From NCBI RefSeq assembly GCF_002270055.1, contig NZ_NIBG01000003.1, positions 124,001 to 188,000 on the forward strand: 64,000 bases of DNA, written 5' to 3'. Positions 50,581 through 59,292 of this stretch are shown piece after piece; the first letter of the stretch is position 1; each line of letters opens with the position of its first letter. The stretch is from Anaeromicrobium sediminis (GTDB lineage Bacteria > Bacillota > Clostridia > Peptostreptococcales > Thermotaleaceae). A program made the translations under genes and the position numbers. The notes under the pieces were generated by a model. The model saw only the letters and a list, made by a program, of their open reading frames with translations, was not told the DNA's origin and searched no databases.

Positions 50581-51459
50581 ATGAAAAACGGTAAAATAAT
50601 AAGTTCCTATATGGATATAGAAGTCTATAGAAAAAGTTTTAATGAATTGGCAAAGAACACATTTGGCCTTAATTTTGAAGAATGGTATCAGAACGGATAT
50701 TTGGGGGATAAGTATATTGCCTACTCTTATTTGCAAGATGACAAGATCATTGCAAATGTGTCTGTAAATAAAATGAATCTTGTTATGGATGGTAAAATTA
50801 AGAAAGCTATTCAGATCGGAACTGTTATGACAGATTCTAAATACAGAAATATGGGATTAGCAGCTAAACTTATGAACCATGTTATTCAAAAATATGAAAA
50901 CTCATGTGACTTAATTTATCTTTTTGCCAATGATTCAGTCTTAGAATTTTATCCTAAATTTGGATTTGAAAAGATTAGTGAAAATAGTTATGAGATGGAA
51001 GCAAAAGATATAAAGAGAAAAGTTGTCCCTATTAAGAGACTTGATATAAAAAATGAAAATGATAGAGAAAACATAAAAAGGCTTGTACAAAATAGGAAAC
51101 CTATATCTGAAAAGTTAGGTATCATCAATGACCAGTGGCCTTTGTTGGTATATTGTTTGTATGAATATAGGAACGATATGTACTATCTAATGGAGGATGA
51201 TAGTATTGTAATAGCTAGAAGAAATGATCATACTTTACATTTGTACGATATTATAAGCCAAAAGCCTATTAACTTAGATGATGTTCTAGAAAAAGTAGTA
51301 AGGGAAGAGGATGAACGGGTTCAATTTTACTTTATACCTAAAAAAAGTAAATATAATGTGATGCGTGGAGTTGCTGAAAGAATAGATGATACATTATTTG
51401 TAAGAACAAAAGACCCCTTATGTGATGAAATACTATTCCCTATGACTTCTCATACATAG
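50581..51459 (+). CDS. GNAT-family N-acetyltransferase with extended C-terminus
   Basis: 292 aa, behind TTAGGAGAAA. The N-terminal half is a GNAT domain: IQIGTVMTDSKYRNMGLAAKLMNHVI (loop RNMGLA) and SVLEFYPKFGFEKISE. The remaining ~140 residues (IKNENDRENIKRLVQNRKPISEKL onward, with FYFIPKKSKYNVMRGVAERIDDTLFVR) are a second domain, as in larger two-domain acetyltransferases. Stands after the attC relic. Substrate unknown. Confidence 0.82.
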   Translation: MKNGKIISSYMDIEVYRKSFNELAKNTFGLNFEEWYQNGYLGDKYIAYSYLQDDKIIANVSVNKMNLVMDGKIKKAIQIGTVMTDSKYRNMGLAAKLMNHVIQKYENSCDLIYLFANDSVLEFYPKFGFEKISENSYEMEAKDIKRKVVPIKRLDIKNENDRENIKRLVQNRKPISEKLGIINDQWPLLVYCLYEYRNDMYYLMEDDSIVIARRNDHTLHLYDIISQKPINLDDVLEKVVREEDERVQFYFIPKKSKYNVMRGVAERIDDTLFVRTKDPLCDEILFPMTSHT

Positions 51460-51559
51460 AATTAATTATTAGGGGAAGATGGAACATCTCTGCTATATTT
51501 ATAAAGTAAATTTAATTTGTCTATATATTTTAATAACAAGTATAAAGGTGGTTAAGGGT

Positions 51560-51895
51560 ATGGTTTTTATCAACAATCTTGTATATATGTTTTTGATAGC
51601 ATTAGGAGTGATAATTGGTGCTAGCTTTTTTGCGGGAATTGCAGCTTTGATTAATAATCACCCTCCTCTTAAGACCATGATGGATATATCCAGTTCAATT
51701 AAGATTTGGGCAGTAGCTGTTAGCCTTGGAGGCACATTCTCATCCTTTGAAATCATTGAACAAGGAATATTAAAAGGAGAAATTAAATCTGTAGTAAAAC
51801 AAGTAGCATATATTGTTTCAGCCCTAATAGGAGCAAATCTAGGACAGTTAATTATTAAGCTATTATGGAAGAGTGGTTCTCTATGGGGCGAGTAG
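51560..51895 (+). CDS. ytrH: YtrH-family sporulation membrane protein
   Basis: 111 aa from ATG after AAAGGTGG; an upstream frame to 51479 has no site. Three membrane segments: NNLVYMFLIALGVIIGASFFAGIAALI, IKIWAVAVSLGGTFSSFEII and VAYIVSALIGANLGQLIIKLL. The block PPLKTMMDISSSIKIWAVAVSLGGTF is the YtrH signature. In Bacillus, YtrH acts with YtrI in forespore and cortex development. It overlaps the ytrI start, so the two are translationally coupled. Supports a spore-forming host. Confidence 0.85.
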   Translation: MVFINNLVYMFLIALGVIIGASFFAGIAALINNHPPLKTMMDISSSIKIWAVAVSLGGTFSSFEIIEQGILKGEIKSVVKQVAYIVSALIGANLGQLIIKLLWKSGSLWGE

Positions 51896-52356
51896 GTTCA
51901 GGAAAGCTAAAATATTTTATTTCAACAATAGCAGGTATTATAATTGGTTGTGTAATCGGATCGTCTATGATTATTGCATTAGTCAGTTATAGAATTGACA
52001 AGTATTATGAAGAAATACGAAAGCTTAACATTGCAATAGAAGCAAAGGATGAACGATTAAAAAAACTTGAACAATCCATTAATAGACACAAGCTAATTCT
52101 TAAAGACGTAGAGATTGTATTAATACACGAAGGAGATGAAATAGATAAAATTACGATTGAGAAGTATGCGGAAGAGAAATATTGCAAATTAGTAGGTCGT
52201 GAAGTAAAAACTATTGATATAGATATAATAGGAGAAATTATTGATGGAAGAATTTTTAAAGTAACAAACAAGGAATATAAACTGAAAGTAGCTAAGATGT
52301 TTTTGTCTGATGTTTTAAAAATTTGGATAGAAACTAAACTAATCAATGATGCTTAA
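51883..52356 (+). CDS. ytrI: YtrI-like sporulation membrane protein
   Basis: 157 aa from the ATG of MGRVGSGKLKYF, which overlaps the end of ytrH by 13 nt (a start six codons earlier is possible). One membrane segment, residues ~12-35 (ISTIAGIIIGCVIGSSMIIALVSY), is followed by a coiled coil (EIRKLNIAIEAKDERLKKLEQSINRHKLILKDVEI) and a small C-terminal domain. Weak primary similarity to YtrI; the call rests on gene order and architecture. Confidence 0.65.
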   Translation: MGRVGSGKLKYFISTIAGIIIGCVIGSSMIIALVSYRIDKYYEEIRKLNIAIEAKDERLKKLEQSINRHKLILKDVEIVLIHEGDEIDKITIEKYAEEKYCKLVGREVKTIDIDIIGEIIDGRIFKVTNKEYKLKVAKMFLSDVLKIWIETKLINDA

Positions 52357-52360
52357 AACA

Positions 52361-52498
52361 ATGAAATATTCAAAGAGTAATAGTACTCAACTATTTGGCA
52401 ATTTTTCCACATCACATGGTATAAAAGATAATGAATTCTGGGTAGAGTTTAGAAATAAAAAAATTACTACGAAATACCTTGGAAAGCAAGACGGGTAA
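52361..52498 (+). CDS. 45-residue ORF, doubtful
   Basis: ATG at 52361 gives MKYSKSNSTQLFGNFSTSHG and ends KYLGKQDG, with TAA at 52496. No ribosome-binding site, so translation is doubtful. The mixed composition looks like a relic of a cassette ORF, since a half attC-like site follows 14 nt later. Confidence 0.3.
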   Translation: MKYSKSNSTQLFGNFSTSHGIKDNEFWVEFRNKKITTKYLGKQDG

Positions 52499-52507
52499 AG
52501 GTATTGT

Positions 52508-52550
52508 ACAGCTCATAACAAACTATTATGGTTTGCAAGCCGGTATAAAG
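52508..52550 (+). repeat. Left half of an attC-like site
   Basis: GCTCATAAC followed by AAACTATTATGGTTTGCAAGCC resembles the left core and arm of site 5. The right half is not present. Confidence 0.4.
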
Positions 52551-52669
52551 GATTGAAGTAATTAAAAATCAAATTATTATATATCTTTATGTGAGTATTT
52601 AGTTTAATTTTATACCCATCTATTCTAGTAATCTCTCATTTTGAATAGATTAAAGTGGGAGGAGATTAG

Positions 52670-53719
52670 ATGATTATTTATAAAAAGGATATTACTCTAG
52701 TATTCATATTTACTATAGTTATTACAGTTTTATCATTAACTTTATTTAAAAATATAAATAACAACTCAAAACCTTATGTAGTAGGTGGTTATATACATAA
52801 ACTTGAAAAACAAAGGAACGGAACAGAGTTATCAAAGTCTGTTATGAAGGAAAATGATAATGATTTTTATAAGGAGAGATTTGCAAGACCATCTAAAGAA
52901 CCAGTATTGAAATTAAAGTATGAGTATAAAGGTTATGAGGGGTTATTTAAAGAATTAGAACCTCCATATATTCCCAAAGGATATCCACAAAAATATAATA
53001 AACCTAAAGATGTAATTCATGCCTATTATTCCATATTGAAGGATGCAGCAAATATGATAGGATACCATGGAGGGTGTGGCACTGTAGGCCGGAGCAGAAC
53101 TCCTTATCCCTTCGCCTATGAGTTATTAAGTAGTGAAACTAAAAAAGAAATATCCTTAGAAAAATTCAAAGATTCTTTTTCAGGTGTAGGACATACTACT
53201 TTATTAAAATTATATCTAGCATTTCAACCTCCAAATATACCCCTAAATATCCAATATTACATGGCAGAAATTGAAATAATTACAGGACCACCTTATTCCA
53301 AAGATGAAGAATACAAACCTGAACCTGGCTATTTTGCCTATTACTATGGAATTATTACTACAATATATGATAAAAAAGAAGGATGGAAAATAAAATCTGT
53401 AGATTATATACCAGAGGATTTTCTTTGTGCTCCATGGCATTTTTGGCAATGGCATAGCAAGGCTCTTGTACAGGCTGTTTATGGTAACTGGTATAAAATT
53501 ATCGATAAAATTGATAAAGTAGAAAAAGAGAATTCATATGTATCAATATATGCAAGTGGAAAAGAGAATGAATACAGATTTGATTTTGTAAGACTTACAA
53601 ATGGTGAAGATATATTACTAAATGAATATATTAAGGTAAATGATAAATGGAAAGAAGTAAACCTTTTAAAACCAGATGATCAAGATTATAAATTATCTAT
53701 TCTAAGATTTAAGAAATAA
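52670..53719 (+). CDS. Membrane-anchored extracytoplasmic protein of unknown function
   Basis: 349 aa, behind GTGGGAGGAG. Residues ~8-26 (ITLVFIFTIVITVLSLTLF) form one N-terminal membrane anchor and the rest should lie outside. The large domain contains YNKPKDVIHAYYSILKDAANMIGYHGGCGTVGRSRTPYPFAYELL, FYFAYYYGIITTIYDKKEGW-like strands and the aromatic CAPWHFWQWHSKALVQAVYGNWY, then ends in a beta-rich tail. No recognised family. Single gene without a visible partner. Confidence 0.65.
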   Translation: MIIYKKDITLVFIFTIVITVLSLTLFKNINNNSKPYVVGGYIHKLEKQRNGTELSKSVMKENDNDFYKERFARPSKEPVLKLKYEYKGYEGLFKELEPPYIPKGYPQKYNKPKDVIHAYYSILKDAANMIGYHGGCGTVGRSRTPYPFAYELLSSETKKEISLEKFKDSFSGVGHTTLLKLYLAFQPPNIPLNIQYYMAEIEIITGPPYSKDEEYKPEPGYFAYYYGIITTIYDKKEGWKIKSVDYIPEDFLCAPWHFWQWHSKALVQAVYGNWYKIIDKIDKVEKENSYVSIYASGKENEYRFDFVRLTNGEDILLNEYIKVNDKWKEVNLLKPDDQDYKLSILRFKK

Positions 53720-53908
53720 TACATATAAGTATTGCTACTGCATATAGCATGAGTTTACCAATAATGGTGTGACATATCATGAATAATGATCTTTGATAAC
53801 TGAATAATACGATATTAAAAATAGTTAGAATGCAGGAATAATATGTTATAATCCTCTTATAATTTAATCTAAAGTTGTTATATATTGATTATAATAGGGG
53901 GAGTTATT

Positions 53909-54091
53909 ATGGAAAAGAAACTTAAATATCGATTAATTACTGGAAAAGATGATGCGAATTTTTGTAAGAGAATTTCTAAATTACTTGATGAAGGTTATAA
54001 ATTATATGGATCTCCTTCATGTACATTTAATGGAGAAGATGTAATTGTGGCACAAGCTGTAATTATTAACGATAATAGTGAGAAAAAGTAA
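53909..54091 (+). CDS. DUF1737-family small protein
   Basis: 60 aa from ATG after GGGGGAG; the frame is open upstream without a site. The single domain KLKYRLITGKDDANFCKRISKLLDEGYKLYGSPSCTFNGEDVIVAQAVI is the DUF1737 signature (YRLITG, GYxLYGSP, QA). Function unknown, cytoplasmic. A terminator follows 25 nt later, making it a single-gene unit. Confidence 0.88.
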   Translation: MEKKLKYRLITGKDDANFCKRISKLLDEGYKLYGSPSCTFNGEDVIVAQAVIINDNSEKK

Positions 54092-54115
54092 ATATTAAAA
54101 AATTAATAATTAATA

Positions 54116-54157
54116 AAAATACCGCATTATTCATAAATGAATTTTACGGTATTTTTA
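54116..54157 (+). terminator. Terminator of the DUF1737 gene
   Basis: AAAAATACCG and CGGTATTTTTA outer arms with an inner TTCAT/ATGAA hairpin. Confidence 0.8.
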
Positions 54158-54197
54158 TGTCTTAATCTACACAAGAAATGAACAAGGAGGAATTAAA

Positions 54198-54545
54198 ATG
54201 TCAGAAATATTTCCAAAAGAAATAATAAATCTTCCAGAAGCAGATATTCCTTTACAAGGACTTAAGGTACATTTATCACAGGGCGATAATCATCAGATAT
54301 TATTTATGGAGTTTAGTGAGGATGCTGAACTACCTGAGCATTCACACGAATGCCAATGGGGTATTGTATTAGAAGGGAAAATTCAATTGACCATAAATGG
54401 AGAAAGAAGAACTTATATGAAAGGTGATAGATACTATATTCAAAGTGGAGTGAAACATTCAGCAAAAATATATGCTGGGTATGCAGATGTTACATTCTTT
54501 GGTGAAAAGGATAGATATAAGAAAATGGGAGAGAGAAATGAATAG
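54198..54545 (+). CDS. Small cupin-domain protein
   Basis: 115 aa, behind ACAAGGAGGA. Cupin motif 1 is ELPEHSHECQWGIVLEGKIQLTING (His ligands HSH and the Glu/Gln) and motif 2 is YYIQSGVKHSAKIYAGYADVTFF. Members bind a metal and a small ligand or act as simple isomerases or sensors. The stop codon overlaps the start of the DapF-like gene (ATGAATAG), so the pair is translationally coupled and probably works in one pathway. Confidence 0.88.
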   Translation: MSEIFPKEIINLPEADIPLQGLKVHLSQGDNHQILFMEFSEDAELPEHSHECQWGIVLEGKIQLTINGERRTYMKGDRYYIQSGVKHSAKIYAGYADVTFFGEKDRYKKMGERNE

Positions 54546-55413
54546 AAATAGGTTTATAAAGTCACATGGTTTAGGAAATGAATACATAGTTCTTGATGAA
54601 GATAATATTACATTTGAATTGAATGAAAAGGCAATAAAAAGAATATGTAATGTTAATTTTGGCATAGGTTCAGATGGAATTTTACTAAAAGTTAGTTCTA
54701 AAAATGCAGATATTGGTTTAAGAATTTATAATCCTGATGGTTCAGAAGCAGAAAAAAGTGGAAATGGATTAAGGATATTTTGTAAATACGTTTTTGATTA
54801 CGGCATAATTAATAAAAAGGAATTAACTGTTGAAACTAAGGGTGGTATAGTAAAGGCTAACATTAAAGAAATAAAAAAGGGTAAGGCAAATGTAATCACT
54901 GTAGATATGGGAAAAGCAATCTTTAAATCTGAATTAATACCTACAAAATATGAAAAAGAAGAAGTTCAAGGTGAAGTTATTTTATTGGAAGATAAGGAAT
55001 ATAAAATAAATTGTGTTTCAGTAGGGAATCCTCATTGTGTGATTTTGAAAGAAAGCTTAGATATAGATGAAATTAAAAAGTATGGAACGAAAATTGAAAA
55101 TTATCATATGTTCCCTAATAGGATAAATGTACAATTTGCAAAGGTTATAAATAGAAGAGAAGTTGAAGTGTTAATTTGGGAAAGAGGAGCAGGATTTACA
55201 TTAGCTTCTGGAAGTTCGTCTTGCGCCGTAGCCAGTATAATGAGGAAAAAAGGATTAATTGAAAATGAAGTAACAATAAAAATGATTGGTGGACAATTAA
55301 AAATAGAAATAGATGATAATTGGAATATCAGAATGACAGGAGAAGTAAGACAAATATGTGAGGGAATCCTAAGCGATGAATTGTTAGAAGATATAGAAAT
55401 GTATGGATTGTAA
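54538..55413 (+). CDS. DapF-fold epimerase-like protein lacking both catalytic cysteines
   Basis: 291 aa from the ATG of MNRNRFIKSHGLGNEYIVLDED after GGGAGAGAG; a frame extension upstream lies inside the cupin gene. Motifs follow diaminopimelate epimerase in order: KSHGLGNEYIVLD, IRIYNPDGSEAEKSGNGLRIFCKY (residues ~64-88), VSVGNPHCVI, RINVQFA and WERGAGFTLASGSSSCAVAS. DapF uses Cys in MCGNG and in ACGTG; here both positions are Ser (KSGNG and ASGSS). The fold is kept but amino-acid racemisation by the usual two-thiol mechanism is not possible. It may be an isomerase with a different mechanism or a binding protein working with the coupled cupin. Confidence 0.85.
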   Translation: MNRNRFIKSHGLGNEYIVLDEDNITFELNEKAIKRICNVNFGIGSDGILLKVSSKNADIGLRIYNPDGSEAEKSGNGLRIFCKYVFDYGIINKKELTVETKGGIVKANIKEIKKGKANVITVDMGKAIFKSELIPTKYEKEEVQGEVILLEDKEYKINCVSVGNPHCVILKESLDIDEIKKYGTKIENYHMFPNRINVQFAKVINRREVEVLIWERGAGFTLASGSSSCAVASIMRKKGLIENEVTIKMIGGQLKIEIDDNWNIRMTGEVRQICEGILSDELLEDIEMYGL

Positions 55414-55540
55414 AACAAAGGATAGAGTATGTTTTAACATAGTGACTATAGAAGGACAATATGACAAAGAAAGAATGAAACTTTTTATAGTGAATGAAGA
55501 CCTAGGATTTTAACATTATGAAAATACTGGAGGGATTAAA

Positions 55541-55714
55541 TTGAGTAGAATGAAATGGTTAGCAGGCTTCTTGCCTTTAATTATATATATTGCTATAATA
55601 TCAACTTTTGAATTAACTAGTAGGACTAAGGAAATCATTATTTTTGTTATATTAGGAGTAAATCTTTTAGTACACTTATATAGAAAGAAAAAAAGAAAAA
55701 CGAATGGATTTTAG
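55541..55714 (+). CDS. Small two-segment membrane protein (57 aa)
   Basis: TTG start at 55541 with CTGGAGGG upstream. It reads MKWLAGFLPLIIYIAIIST within the N-terminal half and KEIIIFVILGVNLLVHLYRKKKRK in the second, two hydrophobic segments with a very basic C-terminus. The compact hairpin layout is typical of small membrane peptides. No family recognised. Encoded between the DapF-like gene and a methyltransferase relic. Confidence 0.55.
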   Translation: MSRMKWLAGFLPLIIYIAIISTFELTSRTKEIIIFVILGVNLLVHLYRKKKRKTNGF

Positions 55715-55778
55715 GATATAAAGCAGACAAGTAGCATTTTAGATTATGATAAATTATTTTAAGGGAGGAGTTTTAGTT

Positions 55779-55970
55779 TTGAAAACAGATATTATAAAAT
55801 AACAATATAATTCAGTGTCATTTTTTTATAATATTTTATATTCAGGCTATGATAGTAATGTTTTAGAGGATGCTTTTATAAATGAGCATAAAAGAATATT
55901 AGATACACTACAAATAGGTTCAAAAATATTAGATAGTTCCTGTGGCAATGGATTAGATGCCAAAAACTAA
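55779..55970 (+). pseudogene. SAM-methyltransferase N-terminal fragment
   Basis: TTG at 55779 with AAGGGAGGAG upstream begins KTDII, then an in-frame TAA. The frame continues NSVSFFYNILYSGYDSNVLE and IGSKILDSSCGNGLDAKN to a stop. The ILDSSCGNG part is methyltransferase motif I (SAM-binding). Motifs II-VI are absent. A relic truncated at the 3' side and broken near the 5' end. Confidence 0.6.
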
Positions 55971-55990
55971 ATTTTTAAGGGGGTAAGGAT

Positions 55991-56866
55991 TTGAAAAGAG
56001 TGTTACTATTAGTTATGGTAGGAGTTTTAACTCTTATATTTATTAGTTGCACAATAGAGGAAACTACTAGTTTAGATAATGGGCATATAAAAAATATAGA
56101 AAAAAAGTATAAAGATGATAATAATATAGATTATATTACTGATGAAAACGCAGATATCTTGTTTAAAGAATTGTTTGGTATAAGAAATTTAGTTATGCAT
56201 AAGGTCTATAGAGATAAGAAAAGTATGAATATTGATATATATTTTAATGAGAACGTGGAAAGAAACGAAATTGACAATATTAAAAAGTTTATAATGAAAG
56301 TTTTCATATTAAAGAGAACATACAAATATACTGCATTTCCATATTCAAATGTATTTAATAGGAATATAGATTGGGATAGAGTAATCTTTAAAATTTTCAT
56401 TAATGAAACAAAAATTATTGAACACAAGTTTAATCAAATTAGTTCTGGTAAATTAGAGTCTAATTATTATGAGAATACTCATATAGAATTACCATCAAGA
56501 ATTGTAGAAAATTCAAATATGAAGACTTTTTCAAGAAAAGTTAGAGGCAAATATTGGGGGATAAAAGATGTAGTATTTGAAAAACTCTACAAAGGGAATG
56601 TGCTATTAATCAAGTTGAAAGGAAAGAAAGTTTATAAAGATAGAGATATTCAAAAAATCAGAGAGTTAGTTGAAATGCATTTAGCTACTCAATTAGAAAA
56701 TGAAGATGAAGATACATATGGAATGAATATTAATTACTTAGGGATAATAATACAATTATATTCTGATGATGAAAAGTATTATGAAGAAACATATCATAAT
56801 GGACAGAATAAAAAGTATTGGTTTAGTGAATATTGGGGAAATCATAGATTTTTTAATTTTCAATAA
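55991..56866 (+). CDS. Lipoprotein of unknown function
   Basis: 291 aa from TTG after GGGGGTAAGG. The signal peptide ends at the lipobox FISC (Cys ~20), so the mature protein is lipid-anchored outside the membrane. The body is charged and mixed: two similar-looking segments each with VFEKLY/LxIKLKG-like strands and NxIKKFIMKVF helices, rich in Asn/Lys/Tyr. No known domain. It ends just before a strong terminator. The two halves may be a duplication (inference). Confidence 0.65.
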   Translation: MKRVLLLVMVGVLTLIFISCTIEETTSLDNGHIKNIEKKYKDDNNIDYITDENADILFKELFGIRNLVMHKVYRDKKSMNIDIYFNENVERNEIDNIKKFIMKVFILKRTYKYTAFPYSNVFNRNIDWDRVIFKIFINETKIIEHKFNQISSGKLESNYYENTHIELPSRIVENSNMKTFSRKVRGKYWGIKDVVFEKLYKGNVLLIKLKGKKVYKDRDIQKIRELVEMHLATQLENEDEDTYGMNINYLGIIIQLYSDDEKYYEETYHNGQNKKYWFSEYWGNHRFFNFQ

Positions 56867-57188
56867 GGAGATAACTTGGATCATTCCATGCAAAATGAAA
56901 AAATAGATTTAAATTAAAATGAATGAAGAGCATAGGTTTTAATCGAAGTAAAATAGATTAAAACCTATGCTCTAATTTTTTTAAAAAAGTGTGATAGAAT
57001 TGTAAATATATAGAAATCCAATGCTATTATCTAAATGGCATCCAACATGGAATGATGAGAACAAAACTTATAGATTTAATTACTGGAGGAAAATAAATAG
57101 TATTAAAACATGAACTTATTCCTTTATATCATTTAGGTATTTAAAATAATAAGAAAAAGTATTTATTGAACTAGGAAAGGAGCTAAAA
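56867..57188. other. Intergenic region with strong terminator; no gene
   Basis: 322 bp between the lipoprotein and a GNAT gene. The main feature is the 18-bp hairpin at 56927. No ORF with a ribosome-binding site is seen, apart from the purine-rich GAAAGGAG just before the GNAT start. Confidence 0.5.
56927..56983 (+). terminator. Strong terminator (18-bp perfect stem)
   Basis: AGAGCATAGGTTTTAATC at 56927-56944 and its exact complement at 56956-56973, with an 11-nt loop and AATTTTTTTAA after. Confidence 0.92.
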
Positions 57189-57713
57189 ATGGAATTTAGA
57201 AAGCTTTTAAAAGAAGAAAATATAAGATTGAGCGAAATAGATCGAAGTGAAGTTGTGGAAAGAATATGTCTCCATAAAGATGGACAACTAATAATTAAAG
57301 AAGAATTTTACCATATAAAGGGCTGGCATGAAAAAGAACTACAAGACTATATTGAAATATTACATGACATATCCGATAGAGGAGGCACAATCTATGGTGC
57401 TTTTGAGGGTGCCGAGATTTGTGGAATTGCAGCTTTAGATAGTCAGTTTTTCGGTATAAATAATGAATATTTGAAGTTTGATAAACTCTATGTAAGCAAG
57501 AATTATAGGGGAAAGGGGATAGGAACAGAGTTAGTTAAACTTGTTCGAAAGAAGGCACTAGAAATGGGAGCTAAAAAACTCTATATTTCAGCAACTCCAT
57601 TTGAGAATACAGTTAGATTTTATATGGGAGTAGGTTGTACACTTGCAGAAGAATTTATCAAGGAAATGCACGATTTAGAGCCGGAAGATATACACTTAGA
57701 GTTAAAACTTTAA
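57189..57713 (+). CDS. GNAT-family N-acetyltransferase
   Basis: 174 aa, behind GAAAGGAG. The N-terminus contains LSEIDRSEVVERICLHKDGQLIIKEEFYHIKGW. GNAT core: FDKLYVSKNYRGKGIGTELVKLVRKKALE (loop RGKGIG) and SATPFENTVRFYMGVGCTLAEEFI. The pattern is that of small-molecule acetyltransferases. It stands alone before an attC relic. Confidence 0.88.
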   Translation: MEFRKLLKEENIRLSEIDRSEVVERICLHKDGQLIIKEEFYHIKGWHEKELQDYIEILHDISDRGGTIYGAFEGAEICGIAALDSQFFGINNEYLKFDKLYVSKNYRGKGIGTELVKLVRKKALEMGAKKLYISATPFENTVRFYMGVGCTLAEEFIKEMHDLEPEDIHLELKL

Positions 57714-57836
57714 AGCTAAGAACATTAGTGGAAATCACTAAGTAAATATAGTGTTAGTAGAAGATAGGGATTAATATGTAATTTGAAATATGGAAATAAA
57801 TATTTAAATTCCATTAGAGTTTCCTTTCACTGGACT

Positions 57837-57906
57837 TCAACTAACATAATATTTACAGACAGGCTACGAAAATCATGTGGACCGTTGCAATTAGAGTGAT
57901 GTTTTA
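57837..57906 (+). repeat. attC-like relic (57.8 kb)
   Basis: AACTAACATAATATTTACAGACAG at the left and GTGGACCGTTGCAATTAGAGTGATGTTTTATAG at the right preserve the general layout (left core, asymmetric spacer) but the stem and right core are weak. Lies far from the array. Confidence 0.4.
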
Positions 57907-57972
57907 TAGGGGAATATGATAATTCGCAATTATCATATATTGAAGTGAAGCTATTATATTGGAGGATCTTTT

Positions 57973-58512
57973 ATGGATATACAAAAGCAAATTAGAATAA
58001 TTGAAGTTGTTCCACATAATTCAGAATGGAAAGAGGAATATGAAAAAGAAGCAAAAAAAATCTATAGCATAATGGGTAATGAGATAGCTGAAATTCACCA
58101 TATCGGAAGCACATCTATTCCTAATATATATGCAAAACCAATAATAGATATTTTGATTGGTGTAAAAGATATTAAAAATGTTGATAAATATAATAACGAA
58201 ATGGAGAAGTTAGGATACATAGCAAAGGGTGAATATGGAATATTAGGTCGTAGATTTTTTCTAAAAGGGCTATATAATAGAACTCATCATTTACATGTAT
58301 TTCAAATAGGAAATCCAGAAATAAAGAGGCATTTGAATTTTAGAGATTATATGTTAGTGCATTCAAAAGAGGCAGAAGACTATGAAAAATTGAAAAAAGA
58401 GTTAGCTATAAAGTTTAGGTATGATAATGAGGGCTATTGTAATGGGAAGAATGACTTTATAAAAGATATAGATAAAAAGGCAGAAGAATGGGCAAAAACA
58501 AGAATTAAATAA
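57973..58512 (+). CDS. GrpB-family protein (UPF0157), second copy
   Basis: 179 aa, behind TTGGAGGA. It contains IRIIEVVPHNSEWKEEYEKEAKKIYSIMG, then IHHIGSTSIPNIYAKPIIDILIGVKD with the GS and D-x-x-x nucleotidyltransferase-like residues, and LNFRDYMLVHSKEAEDYEKLKKELA. Same family as the cassette gene at 16682 but clearly divergent. Function of the family is unresolved. It may once have been a cassette, since an attC relic precedes it. Confidence 0.88.
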   Translation: MDIQKQIRIIEVVPHNSEWKEEYEKEAKKIYSIMGNEIAEIHHIGSTSIPNIYAKPIIDILIGVKDIKNVDKYNNEMEKLGYIAKGEYGILGRRFFLKGLYNRTHHLHVFQIGNPEIKRHLNFRDYMLVHSKEAEDYEKLKKELAIKFRYDNEGYCNGKNDFIKDIDKKAEEWAKTRIK

Positions 58513-58562
58513 TATTTTAACTTGGATGAAAATTATTAAGGAAGATAATTAGGAGGACAAAA

Positions 58563-59153
58563 GTGAAAATTAAGGACCAAAAAGAATTCTTTAATAAGAA
58601 TTTTAAAAAATGGGCTGAGAACATGAGTGAAGAACGGATTAATATTGCAAAGAAGTCTATAGAATTACTGGACATATCAGAAAATAAATCAGTACTTGAT
58701 GTGGGATGCGGAACGGGAATTTTATATTATGTATTAGAAGATAAAAGATTAAAAAAATATCTTGGGTTAGATATTTCAGAAAAAATGTTAGAAGAATTAA
58801 AAAGAACATTTCCTGATGCAGATACAATATGTATGGATTTTGATGAAAGAGTAGAAATAAATGACAAGTTTGATTACATCATCATATTTAATAGTATTCC
58901 TCATTTTGAGAATATGAATATAGTGTTTGAAAATGCAGCAAACCTATTAAATAATAATGGGAAATTTTCAATAATACATGCTAGAACACGAGAAGGACTA
59001 AAAGAACATCATAGAAGAATTGGATATAATTTAGGAAGAGAGGCAATACCTACTGACGTGGTTTTAAAGGAATTAAGTGAAAAGTATAATTTTAGTCAAA
59101 TACATATACAGGATGAAGATTTCTTTTATTTTAGCTGTATTAAAGATAGTTAG
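58563..59153 (+). CDS. Class I SAM-dependent methyltransferase
   Basis: 196 aa from GTG after TTAGGAGG. SAM-binding motif I is SVLDVGCGTGILYYVLED (residues ~46-60), followed by YLGLDISEKMLEELKRTFPDADTICMDFD, and FDYIIIFNSIPHFENMNIVFENAANLL as motif IV/V. The substrate is unknown. It lies 50 nt downstream of the GrpB gene and probably shares its transcript. Confidence 0.88.
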   Translation: MKIKDQKEFFNKNFKKWAENMSEERINIAKKSIELLDISENKSVLDVGCGTGILYYVLEDKRLKKYLGLDISEKMLEELKRTFPDADTICMDFDERVEINDKFDYIIIFNSIPHFENMNIVFENAANLLNNNGKFSIIHARTREGLKEHHRRIGYNLGREAIPTDVVLKELSEKYNFSQIHIQDEDFFYFSCIKDS

Positions 59154-59232
59154 ATATAACTTGTAGATATACGAACTATAAGATATTAAATTTATTAAAA
59201 ATACGAAATGGGACGAAAATAAAAATAAATAA

Positions 59233-59261
59233 TTGACACAATGTTAAGGTGATGCTATTAT
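59233..59261 (+). promoter_or_regulatory. Promoter of the pflB-pflA operon
   Basis: TTGACA at 59233-59238, 17-nt spacer, TATTAT at 59256-59261. It precedes the riboswitch by about 30 nt. Confidence 0.75.
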
Positions 59262-59292
59262 AAACCTATAAAATATTACTTTAGTTTATTGT

